Part shown: in pieces, positions 12,901 to 12,997 of the stretch
Position numbering within the stretch: the first letter of the stretch is position 1
How the letters are laid out: each line of letters opens with the position of its first letter
Source of the DNA: Patescibacteria group bacterium
GTDB taxonomy: Bacteria; Patescibacteriota; Minisyncoccia; Phycocordibacterales; SBAW01
Assembly (NCBI GenBank): GCA_028866155.1
Contig: JAGWIT010000024.1
Span: 1 to 12,997 of the forward strand
DNA: 12,997 bases
Direction: 5' to 3'
Made by a program: the position numbers and the translations under genes
Notes under the pieces: generated by a model
Seen by the model: the letters and a program-made list of their open reading frames with translations, nothing else
Database searches by the model: none
What the model was told of the DNA's origin: nothing

Positions 12901-12972
12901 TCCGCGGTAGCTCAATGGTAGAGCAGCTCCCTGTTAAGGAGTTGGTTGTAGGTTCGAGTCCTACCCGCGGAG
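12901..12972 (+). tRNA. tRNA-Asn (anticodon GTT)
   Basis: A complete cloverleaf: acceptor TCCGCGG/CCGCGGA (12901-12907 with 12965-12971), D arm GCTC/GAGC, anticodon stem GCTCC/GGAGT with loop CTGTTAA (anticodon GTT at 12933-12935), a 5-nt variable loop, T arm GTAGG/CCTAC with loop TTCGAGT, and discriminator G at 12972. The next bases are CAA, so the 3' CCA must be added by the CCA-adding enzyme. Confidence 0.97.
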
Positions 12973-12997
12973 CAAGGATAAAACTTGGGTCAGTTTC

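Noticed and set aside
12835..12921. Plus-strand ORF of 28 residues with a hydrophobic start (MNPFSILIFLAILAVFG) and AAGGAG just upstream
   Set aside because: The Shine-Dalgarno-like site is only 1 nt from the ATG, and the frame runs into the tRNA-Asn gene and uses its promoter as coding sequence.
1..12997. TGA recoded as Gly (code 25, as in Gracilibacteria and SR1)
   Set aside because: proS, the 2013 gene, nth, the RlpA-like gene, mreB-2, def and fmt all end at TGA at family-typical lengths, and no conserved Gly is encoded by in-frame TGA.

Overview
The window looks like a chromosomal piece of a Candidate Phyla Radiation (Patescibacteria, Parcubacteria-like) bacterium. The support is indirect: a dense set of small housekeeping genes, stripped-down versions of several families (ProRS without an editing domain, a short delta-prime clamp-loader protein, endonuclease III without its iron-sulfur cysteines), a MurA with Asp at the catalytic Cys position, a tRNA with no encoded CCA, and few Shine-Dalgarno sites. 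TGA reads as an ordinary stop (code 11). No phage, IS, CRISPR or plasmid functions were seen.

Layout, left to right. (1) 1-1840, minus strand: proS then a truncated mreB (mreB-1). (2) 1841-2668: a divergent promoter region and an isolated plus-strand gene of unknown function with its own promoter, leader, Shine-Dalgarno site and terminator. (3) 2669-5745, minus: a tightly packed frr-rseP-truD operon. (4) 5746-6019: no protein gene, but a strong candidate for a structured RNA of about 185 nt on the minus strand, 6S-like in size and shape, with a promoter placing its start exactly at a 15-bp end-closing stem. (5) 6020-7150, minus: nth and an exported RlpA-like protein, separated by a terminator. 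(6) 7225-10532, minus: a small basic unknown protein, murA, mreB-2 and a delta-prime-like gene, linking wall precursor synthesis, cell-shape actin and replication. (7) 10576-12026, plus: def-fmt, the N-formyl-methionine pair, joined by an ATGA overlap. (8) 11989-12801, minus: a VOC-fold protein and an HPF/RaiA ribosome-hibernation factor whose 3' end overlaps fmt head-on. (9) 12901-12972, plus: tRNA-Asn(GTT).

Translation runs through the window as a theme (ProRS, RRF, TruD, Def, Fmt, HPF, tRNA-Asn); the second theme is the envelope (two MreBs, MurA, RlpA-like, RseP).

The most notable signals are the candidate structured RNA upstream of frr; a recurring -10 box 6-8 nt before start codons, implying leaderless mRNAs; the isolated unknown gene at 2013-2612; and a palindromic element inserted in frame in the HPF gene.
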